The notes beneath the pieces are model-generated. The model worked only from the letters and a program-made list of their open reading frames with translations. It was not told the origin of the DNA and searched no databases. The position numbers and the translations under genes are program-made. DNA of 64,000 nucleotides from Pandoraea capi (GTDB taxonomy: Bacteria; Pseudomonadota; Gammaproteobacteria; Burkholderiales; Burkholderiaceae). Below are positions 7,539-15,660 of the stretch, piece by piece; the stretch's first letter is position 1; every line of letters begins with the position of its first letter. The stretch is from assembly GCF_902459735.1 (NCBI RefSeq), contig NZ_CABPRV010000007.1:124001-188000 (forward strand), in the 5' to 3' direction.

Positions 7539-9078
7539 TCTCGTGACCCGCCGCGGCGTCCGTCAGGGCGTCTGCCTGCGCAGGCGTCCGGCCTTGCGGG
7601 AAGCGCATATCGCGGTACTTCACGAAGTGCGACCCGCGCATGAGCCGGTAGCCTGCCCAGATCAGCAGGAACAGCGGAATGCCGATGTACGTCGCCACCA
7701 CGCCGCCCCAGTCGATCCGGTCCTGAAGAAACGCCTGATAGTTCTGACCGAGCGTAATGATCAGACACAGGACGAAGGCGAAGATCGGGCCGAACGGGAA
7801 GAACGGTGAGACGTACGGCAGATTGGCGAGGTCGCGACCCTGTTTGACGTAGCCGCGACGGAAGCGGTAATGGCTGATCGCAATGCCGAGCCACGCGATG
7901 AAGCCCGTCATGCCGGACGTATTGAGCAACCAGATGTAGACGGCATTCGGGCTGAACACGAACGTAAAGAAGCACAGTGCGGCGACGGCGGCCGTGGCAA
8001 ACAGCGCCCACATCGGCACGCCGTTGCGCGAGATGCGGCCGAAGACGCGGGGCGCCTTGCCGTCGCGCGCCAGGCTGTAGAGCATGCGCGTGGCGGCATA
8101 CATTCCCGAGTTGCCTGCCGAGAGCACCGACGTCAGCACGACGGCGTTCATGACCGAAGCCGCGCCGAGCAGACCGGCACGCTCGAAGATCAACGCGAAC
8201 GGGCTCACGCTGATGTCGGTGACGTCGTTACGCAGCAGATGGGGATCGGTGTACGGAATCAGCAGGCCGATGACGAGAATGGCGGCCACGTAGAACAGCA
8301 GAATGCGCCAGAAGACCTGACGCACGGCGCGCGGCAGATTGCGTGCCGGATCTTTGGATTCACCGGCGGCGATGCCGATGAGTTCGGTGCCCTGAAATGA
8401 AAAGCCCACGACCATCGCTACGCCGATCAGCGCTGCGAAGCCGCCGGCGAAGGGAGCGTTGCCGATCGTCCAGTTGGCCACGCCGCCAGTCTCACCGCCA
8501 CGAATGATGCCGAGCAGCATCATCACGCCCATGACCACGAACGCCAGGACGGCGATCACCTTGATCAGCGCGAACCAGAATTCCGCTTCACCGAAGCCGC
8601 GCGCGGAGAGCGCGTTGAGGCCGAAAGTGATGGCAAGGAAGAGCGCGCTCCAGTAGACGCCGGGCACGTCGGGGAACCAGTACGCCATGACCAGTTGCGC
8701 GGCCACGAGGTCGACCGCCACGGTGACGGCCCAGTTGTACCAGTAGTTCCAGCCCAGCGCGAAACCGAACCCTTCATCCACATAACGGGCGCCGTACGTC
8801 GAGAACGATCCGGACACCGGCATGGCGGCGGCCAGCTCGCCCAGACTGGTCATCAGGAAGTAGACCATCAGGCCGATCAGCACATAGCCCAGCAGCGCAC
8901 CGCCCGGGCCCGCCTGCGCGATGGTGGCGCCGGACGCCACGAACAGGCCGGTGCCGATGGAGCCGCCCACGGCGATCATCGTCAGGTGGCGGGCGGAGAG
9001 GGAGCGGCGCAGTTCCGACGGTGCAGATGCCTGCGCCTCGACGCTCTCGCGGAGCGGGTCATGTTCCGATGTTGCCAA
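7519..9078 (-). CDS. lysP: Lysine-specific permease (APC family)
   Basis: 519 residues. The sequence follows E. coli LysP closely over its whole length, for example 'RHLTMIAVGGSIGTGLFVASGATI', 'FGFALGWNYWYNWAVT', 'VAMVVGFSFQGTELIGIAAGES' and 'LNTSGMTGFIAWLGIAISHYR'. It has the 12 membrane segments of the amino acid-polyamine-organocation family and should import L-lysine by proton symport. The N-terminal tail is slightly longer than in E. coli. The 3' end runs 20 bases into the convergent SDR gene. No lysine riboswitch is seen upstream. Confidence 0.93.
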   Translation of the reverse strand: MATSEHDPLRESVEAQASAPSELRRSLSARHLTMIAVGGSIGTGLFVASGATIAQAGPGGALLGYVLIGLMVYFLMTSLGELAAAMPVSGSFSTYGARYVDEGFGFALGWNYWYNWAVTVAVDLVAAQLVMAYWFPDVPGVYWSALFLAITFGLNALSARGFGEAEFWFALIKVIAVLAFVVMGVMMLLGIIRGGETGGVANWTIGNAPFAGGFAALIGVAMVVGFSFQGTELIGIAAGESKDPARNLPRAVRQVFWRILLFYVAAILVIGLLIPYTDPHLLRNDVTDISVSPFALIFERAGLLGAASVMNAVVLTSVLSAGNSGMYAATRMLYSLARDGKAPRVFGRISRNGVPMWALFATAAVAALCFFTFVFSPNAVYIWLLNTSGMTGFIAWLGIAISHYRFRRGYVKQGRDLANLPYVSPFFPFGPIFAFVLCLIITLGQNYQAFLQDRIDWGGVVATYIGIPLFLLIWAGYRLMRGSHFVKYRDMRFPQGRTPAQADALTDAAAGHETSSALR

Positions 9079-9359
9079 TGTCTTGTTCCTTCAGAGCCTT
9101 GTGAGCGAAGCGAAGCCCCCGTGCGGCCGTCGCGGCGGCGGCTGTCGCGCATGACGACGCCGCGCCTGTCTTCCGGAAACGGCCCGTCGACTTCTGGTTG
9201 TGGGGCCCGCAGGAAGGTGCGCCCGGTTCGCTGACGCAGAACCGGCCGAGGGGTATTGCGGAGTGGGGTGGATTGTACTGCGGGACTGCTTTATCAGGCT
9301 ACTTTCTGCTTGCGCGCGTCGATAGTTCGCATCAAAACGCTAATTTATGCGGATTTTCG

Positions 9360-10253
9360 TCAGAGTTTCATCACCATCTCATGCCACGCCATGCCGCCGT
9401 GATCCGAGGGCGAGGGCTTGACGTAGTGGTAACCGAGCCGTTCGTAGAGCGGGATGTGACGTTCCTTGCACATCAGATGGATCGTCGCTTTCCCGGCGGC
9501 GCGCATGCGGGCGATGAAGGCTTCCATGAGCGTGCGGGCATAGCCGCGACCCTGCTCTTCAGGGGCGAGCACGACGGACATGATGACGACGTTCGGCGCG
9601 GCGGCGTCGTGGCCGATCAATTCCTTGAAGGCTTCGTCGGACATCACGACGTCGTAGGCGCACCCGGAATTGATGAACCCGATGATGTTGTCGTCGCGCG
9701 TCATGACGAGAAACCCTTCGGGGTACTGTGCGATCCGCGTGGCGATCTTCTCGCGCGTGGCGGCTTCGTCGCCTTCGTAGGCGCTGATTTCGATTTCGTA
9801 ACAGCGGTCCACGTCGGACGGGCGCGCGTTGCGCAGCAGAAGATCACACGCCACGGCCATGCGCACCCGCGTGAGGAATTCGAACACCGTCATGCCCGAG
9901 CGTTCGTGGAAACGGCGCGCGAAGGTGGCGCGCGACATCGCGAACAGTGTCTGACTCAGCGACGTGACGATGGCGAGCGCCCCCGGACGCCGGTCGGCTG
10001 CCTCGACACGCATCAGCTCGACAATGCCTTGCAGCGCGTCCGACGGATCACCCGTGAGCGAGACATGCATGGGGTCGGGGAGCGCGTCGAACAGCAGGTT
10101 GCCGGGACCGGACGCGCGCACGAAGTGTCCGCACAGAATGTCTGCCCCCACGGGGCGGTTCGTCTCGTCGCCCGCGAGCCGCTCGGGCAGTAGGTCGCCA
10201 TGCGCCAGCCGGGTACGGACGGGCGAGCAACGCGAGTATGCGACCAGTGACAC
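9360..10253 (-). CDS. Chimera: truncated AraC-type regulator fused to GNAT acetyltransferase
   Basis: 297 residues in two unlike parts. Residues about 35-140 resemble the end of an AraC_binding (cupin_6) domain ('CGHFVRASGPGNLLFDALPD') and the start of the AraC HTH ('MSRATFARRFHERSGMTVF', 'LTRVRMAVACDLLL'). The cupin start and the second HTH are missing. From 'RNARPSDVDRCYEIE' (about 141) the protein is a complete GNAT acetyltransferase with acetyl-CoA loop 'PEEQGRGYA' (231-239). The GNAT part may also start alone at Met132 (nt 9860). The regulator part is very probably non-functional. It abuts a truncated permease, marking a deletion scar. Confidence 0.8.
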   Translation of the reverse strand: MSLVAYSRCSPVRTRLAHGDLLPERLAGDETNRPVGADILCGHFVRASGPGNLLFDALPDPMHVSLTGDPSDALQGIVELMRVEAADRRPGALAIVTSLSQTLFAMSRATFARRFHERSGMTVFEFLTRVRMAVACDLLLRNARPSDVDRCYEIEISAYEGDEAATREKIATRIAQYPEGFLVMTRDDNIIGFINSGCAYDVVMSDEAFKELIGHDAAAPNVVIMSVVLAPEEQGRGYARTLMEAFIARMRAAGKATIHLMCKERHIPLYERLGYHYVKPSPSDHGGMAWHEMVMKL

Positions 10254-10561
10254 TCGGCGTGAATGTGCCGCGTGTGCGTGCGGAAGTGTTTCTGATCGGT
10301 GCGCTCGTCACCGGGGTGATGGTAGCCGTGAGCGGCGCGATCGGGTTCGTCGGGCTGGTCACGCCGCACGCGTGCCGTCCCGTCGTCGGTGCCGAGCACG
10401 GACGGTTGTTGCCGGTCTCGGCATTGCTCGGCGCGGTGCTGTTGATCTGGGGGGATGTGCTGGCCCGCACGCTGATCGCCCCCGAGGATCTGCCGATCGG
10501 CGTGGTGACGGCGCTGGTCGGGGGCGGATGTTTCGTCGCGTTGCTGCGGGTCCGGGGGTAG
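10238..10561 (+). pseudogene. 5'-truncated FecCD-type iron-siderophore ABC permease
   Basis: 107 codons matching only the C-terminal third of FecCD/BtuC-type permeases. 'LGVNVPRVRAEVFLIGALVTG', 'VSGAIGFVGLVTPHACR' (cytoplasmic coupling region), 'LLPVSALLGAVLLIWGDVLAR' and 'LPIGVVTALVGGGCF' are recognisable, and the natural C-terminus is kept. About 200 N-terminal residues are absent and the sequence switches to the opposite-strand AraC remnant at about 10215-10240. No substrate-binding protein or ATPase gene lies nearby. It is a decayed piece of a lost iron-uptake locus. Confidence 0.85.
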
Positions 10562-10619
10562 GACGCGTGACGTATTCCATGTTCTTTTGCGATACGTTGG
10601 ACTCGTCTTCAGGACGCGG

Positions 10620-11582
10620 CTAAAACTGAATCGTCGCAGTGATCGAGTCCTGATAGGTGTCCGGTGCAGGTGTCGAGGGTTGAGCCAGGATGCGCCCGTA
10701 GATGGGGATGGTCGTCGTCGCCCCCGTGCCGGTGCCGAGGTAAGGCGAGGTGCCGCCCGTGCCGTCGCCCCACGCGGTGGCGTAGTTCGAGTCCGTATAG
10801 AGTTGGTACGGTATGGTGGCGCCGAGCGTCTGACCCTTGAGCGTGCGCGCGCCGACTTGCCCGCTCACGCCGCCGTTGAACAGAATCCGGTAAGCGTCGT
10901 TGTTCGTGCACTGTACGGCGAGCGAGCCCTGGGCGGTCAGGGTGTTGCGCAGGGTGGACGATTGCGGGAACGTGAGACCCGTCGCATTGATCGTGCAGTT
11001 GTTCGTGACGGTCACGTTGACCGTGAACGGGCTGGTCGTGCCGGTCGTGAATCCCCCGGCGCCGCAAGCCGGTGGGAACAGCGTGTAGAACTGATAGGAC
11101 AGTGTGACGCTGCTCGCGGGATAGGTCGTCGAGTAGACGGTGCTGCTGTTGTTGGTCGTCGGCACGGTCGTCTGATTGGCCGTGATTCTCGCGTAAATGC
11201 TGATGTTGGTGCTGCCGGTGTAACCGAGGATCGAGTTGCTGAAGGTCGTCGTCAGCGCACTGGCGGGTGTAGTGCTCCAGGGCGTTGCGTGCCCGCTGTC
11301 GACATACAGATCGTAGGCAATGGTGTTCGTGCTGTTGGAGAGCACGCGTGGGGACGTTGCCGAGAAGCCCAGGCAGATTTTCACGTTCGGCACCAGATTG
11401 AGCGTCGGCCACGTGCAGGTGACCTGCACGGTTCCCGTCGTCGTTACGGCGGTGCCGGCGATCGGACTGAACGAAGGGAATGCGACGCTCGGTGCGCCCA
11501 GCGAGCAGGTCTGGGCCTGAGCTGAGGGCGCGACGAACCACGTCGTCAGGCACAGGAGCGAGAGCAGGAGCAGGCGCTTCAT
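10620..11582 (-). CDS. Two-domain spore coat U (SCPU) pilus subunit, probable tip adhesin (CsuE-like)
   Basis: 320 residues with a clear signal peptide ('MKRLLLLSLLCLTTWFVAPSAQA'). Two consecutive SCPU domains follow, one from about residue 24 and one from about 178. Each has the paired cysteines and Thr/Ser/Asn-rich beta-strands of archaic chaperone-usher subunits, ending in 'DTYQDSITATIQF', the typical donor-strand-complemented C-terminus. In Csu pili a two-domain subunit of this kind caps the fibre as adhesin. It is the last gene of the pilus operon, joined to the usher by an ATGA overlap at 11579-11582. Confidence 0.9.
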   Translation of the reverse strand: MKRLLLLSLLCLTTWFVAPSAQAQTCSLGAPSVAFPSFSPIAGTAVTTTGTVQVTCTWPTLNLVPNVKICLGFSATSPRVLSNSTNTIAYDLYVDSGHATPWSTTPASALTTTFSNSILGYTGSTNISIYARITANQTTVPTTNNSSTVYSTTYPASSVTLSYQFYTLFPPACGAGGFTTGTTSPFTVNVTVTNNCTINATGLTFPQSSTLRNTLTAQGSLAVQCTNNDAYRILFNGGVSGQVGARTLKGQTLGATIPYQLYTDSNYATAWGDGTGGTSPYLGTGTGATTTIPIYGRILAQPSTPAPDTYQDSITATIQF

Positions 11583-14056
11583 CGGGCTCGCCTCGGCATT
11601 CGTGCACGCTCAGGTGACGCCGGTGCCGCCTGCGGCGTGCAGACCAGCGGCCCGATACGGGCCATCGCGCCCTGAGTGGCCGGATCGTAAGCGAACGTCG
11701 TGCTGCATGTGCCGTTGTCCTGCGTGACCACGAGCGAGTTCTCCGGTAGCAAGCCGTCGATGAACGTCTGGCCGTCGTAGCCGACGACCGACTGCGCGCC
11801 GCTCTCGGTGTGCGTCACACGCGCCCCAAGTTGCAACGGCGTGCCGTCAGACGTCACCAACGTGATGAGCGCGGCGCGATAGCGGTGCACCGGGAACGAG
11901 ACCAGCACCCCGGCCCCCGATTCGGGAACCACGGTCCGTGCTGCCGGCATGATGCGCATGTCTGCCGGCAGGTCCGTCGCGTCGACGGTGAGACGATTGA
12001 CCTGATAGCCGTTGAGGTCGGGAATGACGAGGGCACCGCCGTCGCTGGTGCGTCCGATCGGCAACTGTTCGCGCAGGACGGGGACGTTGGCGTCAGCGTC
12101 CGTCTTGACCAGTGCGAAGCTGTCGAAGATGCGACGCGCCGGGTAGACGCCGCCATCCATCGCCACGAGCGCGCCCGTCAGACCAACGCCCACCCGCGTC
12201 TGCCCATCCCACGTCTGCGCCTGCGCGGACGCTTGCCCGTAGCGGCCCAGATACTGGGCCTGTGCCTGACCGATACGCACGCCGTCGTTCACGCCGCCAA
12301 GCATGTTCCATCCCCATCCGCCGCCGTAGTCGGGGGTGCGTGTGACACCGGCGAGCGCCTGCGTCGAGCCTTGCTGGCGAGCGAGCGATACCGACGCCAC
12401 GGTGTTCGGCCCCAGCGTGAAGCTGAACATGGCGAACACGCCGTAGCTGCGCGAATTCGCCATGTCCTTGAACGCTCCCACATTGAGCGAACCCGCTGCA
12501 CGCACCGGCCACGAGACGTTCGCAGAAATCACGCGCGACGACGGGAAGTCGGGACCGCGCATGCCGATGTAGCTCAGCGAGAGCGTGCGGTTCTCCCAGA
12601 ACGGCGTGGATATCGTGACACGGTCCATGGCGGTCGGCACGCCGGAACCACTGAGTGTGGCGAGGTCGCGGAAGTCGCCGATGGTGCGCTGGAACAGCGA
12701 ATCGAACGAAAAGTTGCGCGACAGATACTGATAGCCGATGCCGATCTGCGCGCCGCTGGCGCGTCCCGTCGAGCCGGACAGCGATCCGCTCAGCACGCCG
12801 TAGCCGGACAGCGACACGAGCGCACCGGCCCCGGCATTGAACACGCCGGACGATCCTTCCGCGTGGTATTCGGTCGTCAACCGATCGGAGATGCCGTAAC
12901 GGTACACACCCGACGCGGCAAAGCGCCGGTCGTAGCCCCATGAGCGGAAGCCGTAGTCGGTGCGCGGCATGCCCGCTTCGAACGAGTAGCTCGACAAGCC
13001 CGCCGAGAGCATGCGGGTATCGATGTAGAGCGGCACGTTGATGACGCTCTCGCGCCCGAGCGCGTCGCGCGTGACGACGCTCGCCTGAAGGTTGCCGATG
13101 AGCCCCGGGGTTTCGCGTATCACGAAAGGACCGGCGGGCACGTTGCCGCCGAAGCGTCGAATACCGTCGAGATAGACATCGACGGAAGACGGTACGGCGG
13201 CCGATCCGCCCAGCGCCGGGACCGGAAACGTGACCAGGTCGGGGCGCAAGGCGAAGTTCTTGCGCCATTGCACGCCTGCCATGCGGATCGAGCGCGACCA
13301 CGCGAGCGAGCCGGAGATAGTGTCGCCCAGTTGCAGGGTCGTCATCTCGGCAGGATTGTCGTGCCGCCACGACGTGTCATAGCGCAAATAGGCGGGGCTC
13401 TGCGACCAGGTGTCGAAGACCCCCGTCTGACTGAATACGCCGCCGGGATGGAAGTACCGCAACTCCGTCCAGCTCGACGCGCGCGTCGTGCGTTCGTGTT
13501 CGACCAGCGCGTCGTAGTTCAGCAGGAAGCCGCGCGACGTCATGGCGTTTGCCGCGCGTGGCACGACGCGCCCGATCTGAAACGGCACGCGCAATGTGTC
13601 GGGCACCGCGATGTCGATGCTCTGACGCGCAGCGTCGTAGCGATACTGCACGCCGCCGATGGTGTCGAGCGGGACTTGCGTCTCGCCGGACATCTTGAGC
13701 TTTCCGACGTCGATGCCCAGCGCCTGCAAGTCGTCGGCGCTTGCACTGAAGCGTCCGTCACGCATGAAGAAGCGAGCGATGGCGCCGGTCGCGGCGCCGT
13801 TGACCGAAACGTCGAGGTAGTAATCGCTGGGGGTGACTTCCGCTGCGTCGGGATGCGCCAGCGGCACCAGTGTGCCGACCAGCAGGCTTGCGGCCCAGCG
13901 GATGATCCATGACTTCTGACGCAGCGTGTGACGCGAGCCGCTTGCCGACGCGCGTGAAAACGTGCGTGACGCAACATCTCGTGCCGATGTCGACACGGAC
14001 GCGGGAGCGACGGTGAGAGCGTTCGCACCGGGACGCCCGCGCTTACGGCCCGCCAT
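11579..14056 (-). CDS. Outer-membrane pilus usher (PapC/FimD/CsuD family)
   Basis: 825 residues. After a long basic N-terminal extension with a hydrophobic stretch near 50-65, the sequence shows the usher N-terminal domain ('YYLDVSVNG', 'RFSASADDLQALGIDVG'). The 24-strand beta-barrel and plug region follow ('GNVPAGPFVIRETPGLIGNLQASVV'). The C-terminal domain has 'YRAALITLVTSDGTPLQLGA' and 'GYDGQTFIDGL'. It would secrete and assemble SCPU subunits delivered by the chaperone. The start overlaps the chaperone stop by 14 bases; an internal start near the signal sequence is possible. Confidence 0.93.
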   Translation of the reverse strand: MAGRKRGRPGANALTVAPASVSTSARDVASRTFSRASASGSRHTLRQKSWIIRWAASLLVGTLVPLAHPDAAEVTPSDYYLDVSVNGAATGAIARFFMRDGRFSASADDLQALGIDVGKLKMSGETQVPLDTIGGVQYRYDAARQSIDIAVPDTLRVPFQIGRVVPRAANAMTSRGFLLNYDALVEHERTTRASSWTELRYFHPGGVFSQTGVFDTWSQSPAYLRYDTSWRHDNPAEMTTLQLGDTISGSLAWSRSIRMAGVQWRKNFALRPDLVTFPVPALGGSAAVPSSVDVYLDGIRRFGGNVPAGPFVIRETPGLIGNLQASVVTRDALGRESVINVPLYIDTRMLSAGLSSYSFEAGMPRTDYGFRSWGYDRRFAASGVYRYGISDRLTTEYHAEGSSGVFNAGAGALVSLSGYGVLSGSLSGSTGRASGAQIGIGYQYLSRNFSFDSLFQRTIGDFRDLATLSGSGVPTAMDRVTISTPFWENRTLSLSYIGMRGPDFPSSRVISANVSWPVRAAGSLNVGAFKDMANSRSYGVFAMFSFTLGPNTVASVSLARQQGSTQALAGVTRTPDYGGGWGWNMLGGVNDGVRIGQAQAQYLGRYGQASAQAQTWDGQTRVGVGLTGALVAMDGGVYPARRIFDSFALVKTDADANVPVLREQLPIGRTSDGGALVIPDLNGYQVNRLTVDATDLPADMRIMPAARTVVPESGAGVLVSFPVHRYRAALITLVTSDGTPLQLGARVTHTESGAQSVVGYDGQTFIDGLLPENSLVVTQDNGTCSTTFAYDPATQGAMARIGPLVCTPQAAPASPERARMPRRAR

Positions 14057-14795
14057 CGATATCGACGACGAAGCGCGTGGGAACCGTGTTGATCGCGGCG
14101 TCTATCGCGAGCGGCGACGCGGGCGGCTTGCCCGCCGGCCAGGTGACTTTGAACAGACGCCGCTGACCGGCCAGTGCGTAACCGAGCAGACCATTGGTCA
14201 CAGGCACGGCTTTTCCCGCCGCATCGATGAAGCGGGTCGCACCGATCTGCGCGCGGCTGCCGCCCCGGTTCTCGGCTTCGAGCTGCCACTCGCCACCGAT
14301 GCGCCGGAACGTGAAGTGCAGGTCGGGCTTCTGGGTTGCCGTCGCGGGAACCACAAAGACGGGGATCGAATAGCGCATGCGAATCGAGATGCCGCTCTGG
14401 GCCGGTTGACCCGGTTCGGGCAGTTCGTCGACGAGCATGCGGTAGCTTTGTTCGACGGCTGGGGGCGCGTTCGTCATGCGCACCAGCCGAACGATCTGCG
14501 AGCCGCCCCCGTCGATGCGCAGGATGGGCGGGCTGGCGGCGAGCGCGTCGGTGGGGGTGAGCTTGTCCTCGCCGTCCTCCTGCGTCCACGTATAGATCCG
14601 GATCTGACCGTAGACCGGCATGTCGCCGGGGTTGCTAAGCGTCAACCCGGCAGCATTCTGCTTGGCCGCGAACTCTACGTTGACCGGGGAAATCTGCAGG
14701 GTGGCGGCGCTGGCCGAGACACAGACAACGGTGACGAGACACGCACCTGCGCCGCGCGCGACGCAGCGCTCCGCCCGCTGGCGGAAACCTCTCAT
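14043..14795 (-). CDS. Periplasmic pilus chaperone (PapD/CsuC family)
   Basis: 250 residues with an N-terminal signal ('ACLVTVVCVSASA') and the immunoglobulin-like fold of fimbrial chaperones. 'LQISPVNVEFAAKQNAAGLTLSNPGDMPVYGQIRIYTW' forms the first strands, 'SQIVRLVRM' resembles the G1 donor strand and 'SYRMLVDELP' the following segment. It should bind SCPU subunits in the periplasm by donor-strand complementation and pass them to the usher. It lies 13 bases after the major-subunit gene and overlaps the usher gene. Confidence 0.93.
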   Translation of the reverse strand: MRGFRQRAERCVARGAGACLVTVVCVSASAATLQISPVNVEFAAKQNAAGLTLSNPGDMPVYGQIRIYTWTQEDGEDKLTPTDALAASPPILRIDGGGSQIVRLVRMTNAPPAVEQSYRMLVDELPEPGQPAQSGISIRMRYSIPVFVVPATATQKPDLHFTFRRIGGEWQLEAENRGGSRAQIGATRFIDAAGKAVPVTNGLLGYALAGQRRLFKVTWPAGKPPASPLAIDAAINTVPTRFVVDIDGGP

Positions 14796-14808
14796 AGGCC
14801 GCGCCCCG

Positions 14809-15336
14809 CTAGAAGTAGACGGTCGCGGTGATCACCGAGGAATACGTGTCCGGCTGCGGGATCGCGCCAGCCGAAGTCGGGACCTGTCCGTAGACGGTGA
14901 ACGGCTGCGCCGTACCGTTACCGGTTCCCGATTGCGTATTGGTGCCCTGCGTCGTGCCCCAGACCGTGGAGTGATTCGAGTCCGTATAGAGCCCGTACCC
15001 GATCGTTGCCGTGTTGCCGCTGGCGGCGCCTGCCAGCACGCGCGCCGCAACGGTCGAGCCGGACGCCGAACCGGCGCTCAACCCAACGTTGTAAGGCGTG
15101 GTGTTCGTGCAGGTGACCGAGACGGTCGACGTGGCGGTCAGCGCGGTCGCCAGGGTCGATGCCGACCCGAAGTTCATCGGCGTGGCGGTGACCGTGCAAC
15201 CTGCCGTGATGATCAGCGTGACGGTGAATGTCGTGGTGCCGGTGCCGTTGCTGTAAACGGCCGCCTGCCCAGGCATCGGCGGGACAAGCAACAAGCTTGC
15301 CATCAGGAGGGTAATGCGCGCAGCTGGTTTATTCAT
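14809..15336 (-). CDS. Single-domain spore coat U pilus subunit (probable major pilin, CsuA/B-like)
   Basis: 175 residues: a signal peptide ('MNKPAARITLLMASLLLVPPM' to about residue 25), then one SCPU domain with the typical 'ITAGCTVTATPMNFGS' start, a second cysteine in 'VSVTCTNTTPYNVGLS', and the C-terminus 'PDTYSSVITATVYF'. It is first in the operon, the usual place of the shaft subunit. The ATG at 15336 was chosen because it starts a proper signal peptide; the frame is open further upstream to 15432. CsuA and CsuB minor subunits are absent, so this is a reduced four-gene version of the Csu system. Confidence 0.9.
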   Translation of the reverse strand: MNKPAARITLLMASLLLVPPMPGQAAVYSNGTGTTTFTVTLIITAGCTVTATPMNFGSASTLATALTATSTVSVTCTNTTPYNVGLSAGSASGSTVAARVLAGAASGNTATIGYGLYTDSNHSTVWGTTQGTNTQSGTGNGTAQPFTVYGQVPTSAGAIPQPDTYSSVITATVYF

Positions 15337-15426
15337 CGTCGGTTTCTCGCAAAACGTCGGAAGGACCTGGCGGGCACAAGGCGATGCAGCCGCCGTTGCC
15401 GCATACCACTTGTCACACAAAGTACG

Positions 15427-15462
15427 TCGCACTACTTAGTGCTAAGTGTATATCGCACTACT
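15427..15462. promoter_or_regulatory. Operator-like element: palindrome flanked by direct repeats
   Basis: TCGCACTACT occurs at 15427-15436 and again at 15453-15462 (26 bases start to start). Between them lies ACTTAG-TG-CTAAGT (15434-15447), a 6+6 palindrome. The element sits about 90-125 bases upstream of the pilus major-subunit start and is a good candidate operator for the pilus operon. The binding protein is unknown. Confidence 0.55.
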
Positions 15463-15641
15463 GAATTTATGTCACGCGGGCGTTTCTACCATGTTCATTC
15501 CAAATAGATGTTTGAAATGGAAGCGGGGCGCATGTTCATGGACAGGACTGCGCGGGGACAGGCACCGATTCTGGTGTCTGTCGCGCGGGGAAAGGCGAGG
15601 TTGAGATTTATGAATTAAAATCGCGATATCTTCCGGAAATA

Positions 15642-15654
15642 TGAATTTTTCTCA
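15642..15654 (+). promoter_or_regulatory. MetR-like box TGAA-N5-CTCA upstream of the LysR regulator
   Basis: TGAATTTTTCTCA fits the LysR T-N11-A form and differs by one base from the enterobacterial MetR consensus TGAA-N5-TTCA. It ends six bases before the regulator ATG, where bound protein would repress its own gene. Confidence 0.5.
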
Positions 15655-15660
15655 CTTATC

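Larger units (their letters stand above)
15337..15660. other. Divergent regulatory region between pilus operon and methionine locus
   Basis: No gene in these 324 bases. The region is AT-rich compared with its surroundings. It contains a palindrome framed by direct repeats (15427-15462), an imperfect inverted repeat CATTCCAAA-6-TTTGAAATG (15496-15519), and a LysR-type T-N11-A box next to the regulator start (15642-15654). Confidence 0.7.

Noticed and set aside
9079-9359. Possible lysine riboswitch upstream of lysP
   Set aside because: The region lacks the conserved lysine-aptamer elements that I could recognise, and such riboswitches are not expected in this group.
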